In this document: positions 63,961-64,000 of the stretch, piece after piece
How the letters are laid out: every line of letters begins with the position of its first letter
Position numbering within the stretch: position 1 is the stretch's first letter
Assembly: GCA_022702705.1 (NCBI GenBank)
Contig: CM040429.1
Span: forward strand, 5,386,073 to 5,450,072
From: Papilionanthe hookeriana x Papilionanthe teres
Taxonomy: Eukaryota; Streptophyta; Magnoliopsida; Asparagales; Orchidaceae
Direction: 5' to 3'
DNA: 64,000 bases
Position numbers and translations under genes: made by a program
Notes under the pieces: model-generated
What the model saw: the letters and a program-made list of their open reading frames with translations, nothing else
Told to the model about the DNA's origin: nothing
Database searches by the model: none

Positions 63961-64000
63961 AGATCTATGTAAATATCTCACATCTAAACTTTCATATTTA
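63961..64000. repeat. MITE family 1, cut by the window end
   Basis: ATCTATGTAAATATCTCACATC and TAAACTTTCAT match the left end of the family. The rest lies beyond the window. Confidence 0.5.

Overview
This window is nuclear DNA from a flowering plant, probably a eudicot. It is AT-rich, has GT-AG spliced genes of plant type (including a chloroplast-targeted enzyme), and is packed with plant transposon types: Ty3/gypsy and Ty1/copia-like LTR pieces, RTE-type LINEs with TTG tails, and many small inverted-repeat MITEs. I cannot name the species. No bacterial, organellar, rRNA, CRISPR or clear tRNA gene was seen.

Four protein-coding genes are supported. (1) The last two exons of a WDR26-like WD40 protein (9599..10228 and 21954..22178, + strand) are separated by an 11.7 kb intron and preceded by at least 9.6 kb of non-coding DNA; the N-terminal exons lie left of the window. 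(2) A complete 11-exon gene for chloroplast 3-isopropylmalate dehydrogenase of leucine biosynthesis (23865..35733, + strand, 407 aa) carries a 6.4 kb intron 3. (3) A small secreted proline-rich protein lies at 41191..41655 (+). (4) A 415 aa serine-rich plant protein of unknown role lies at 46815..48062 (-). They are unrelated neighbours, not a pathway cluster.

Layout: 1-9.6 kb holds old tandem repeats, a decayed 5.9 kb Ty3/gypsy element (minus strand, LTRs 1019..1754 and 6159..6927) and a LINE fragment. 10.2-21.9 kb is the WDR26 intron: CA-rich DNA, a 1.18 kb tandem duplication, a 2.75 kb non-autonomous LTR element with a CTTAC target duplication, nested LINE fragments and a possible SINE. 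24.5-30.9 kb is IPMDH intron 3 with a full-length decayed RTE LINE flanked by a 20 bp target duplication. 36-41 kb has MITEs and a tandem pair of hAT-like elements. 48-64 kb has no confident gene: copia-like LTR pieces in inverted orientation, CT/GA-rich arms that may be one DNA transposon family, long TA microsatellites and many MITE copies.

One MITE family, with ends resembling GGGCATTTACATACATACC, is seen at least a dozen times, including inside introns 7 and 10 of IPMDH and just upstream of the last WDR26 splice acceptor. I found no convincing new multi-gene system. The points most worth following up are transposons shaping introns, a GC-AG intron, the shared duplications around the hAT pair, and the 1.18 kb duplication that copied one LTR.
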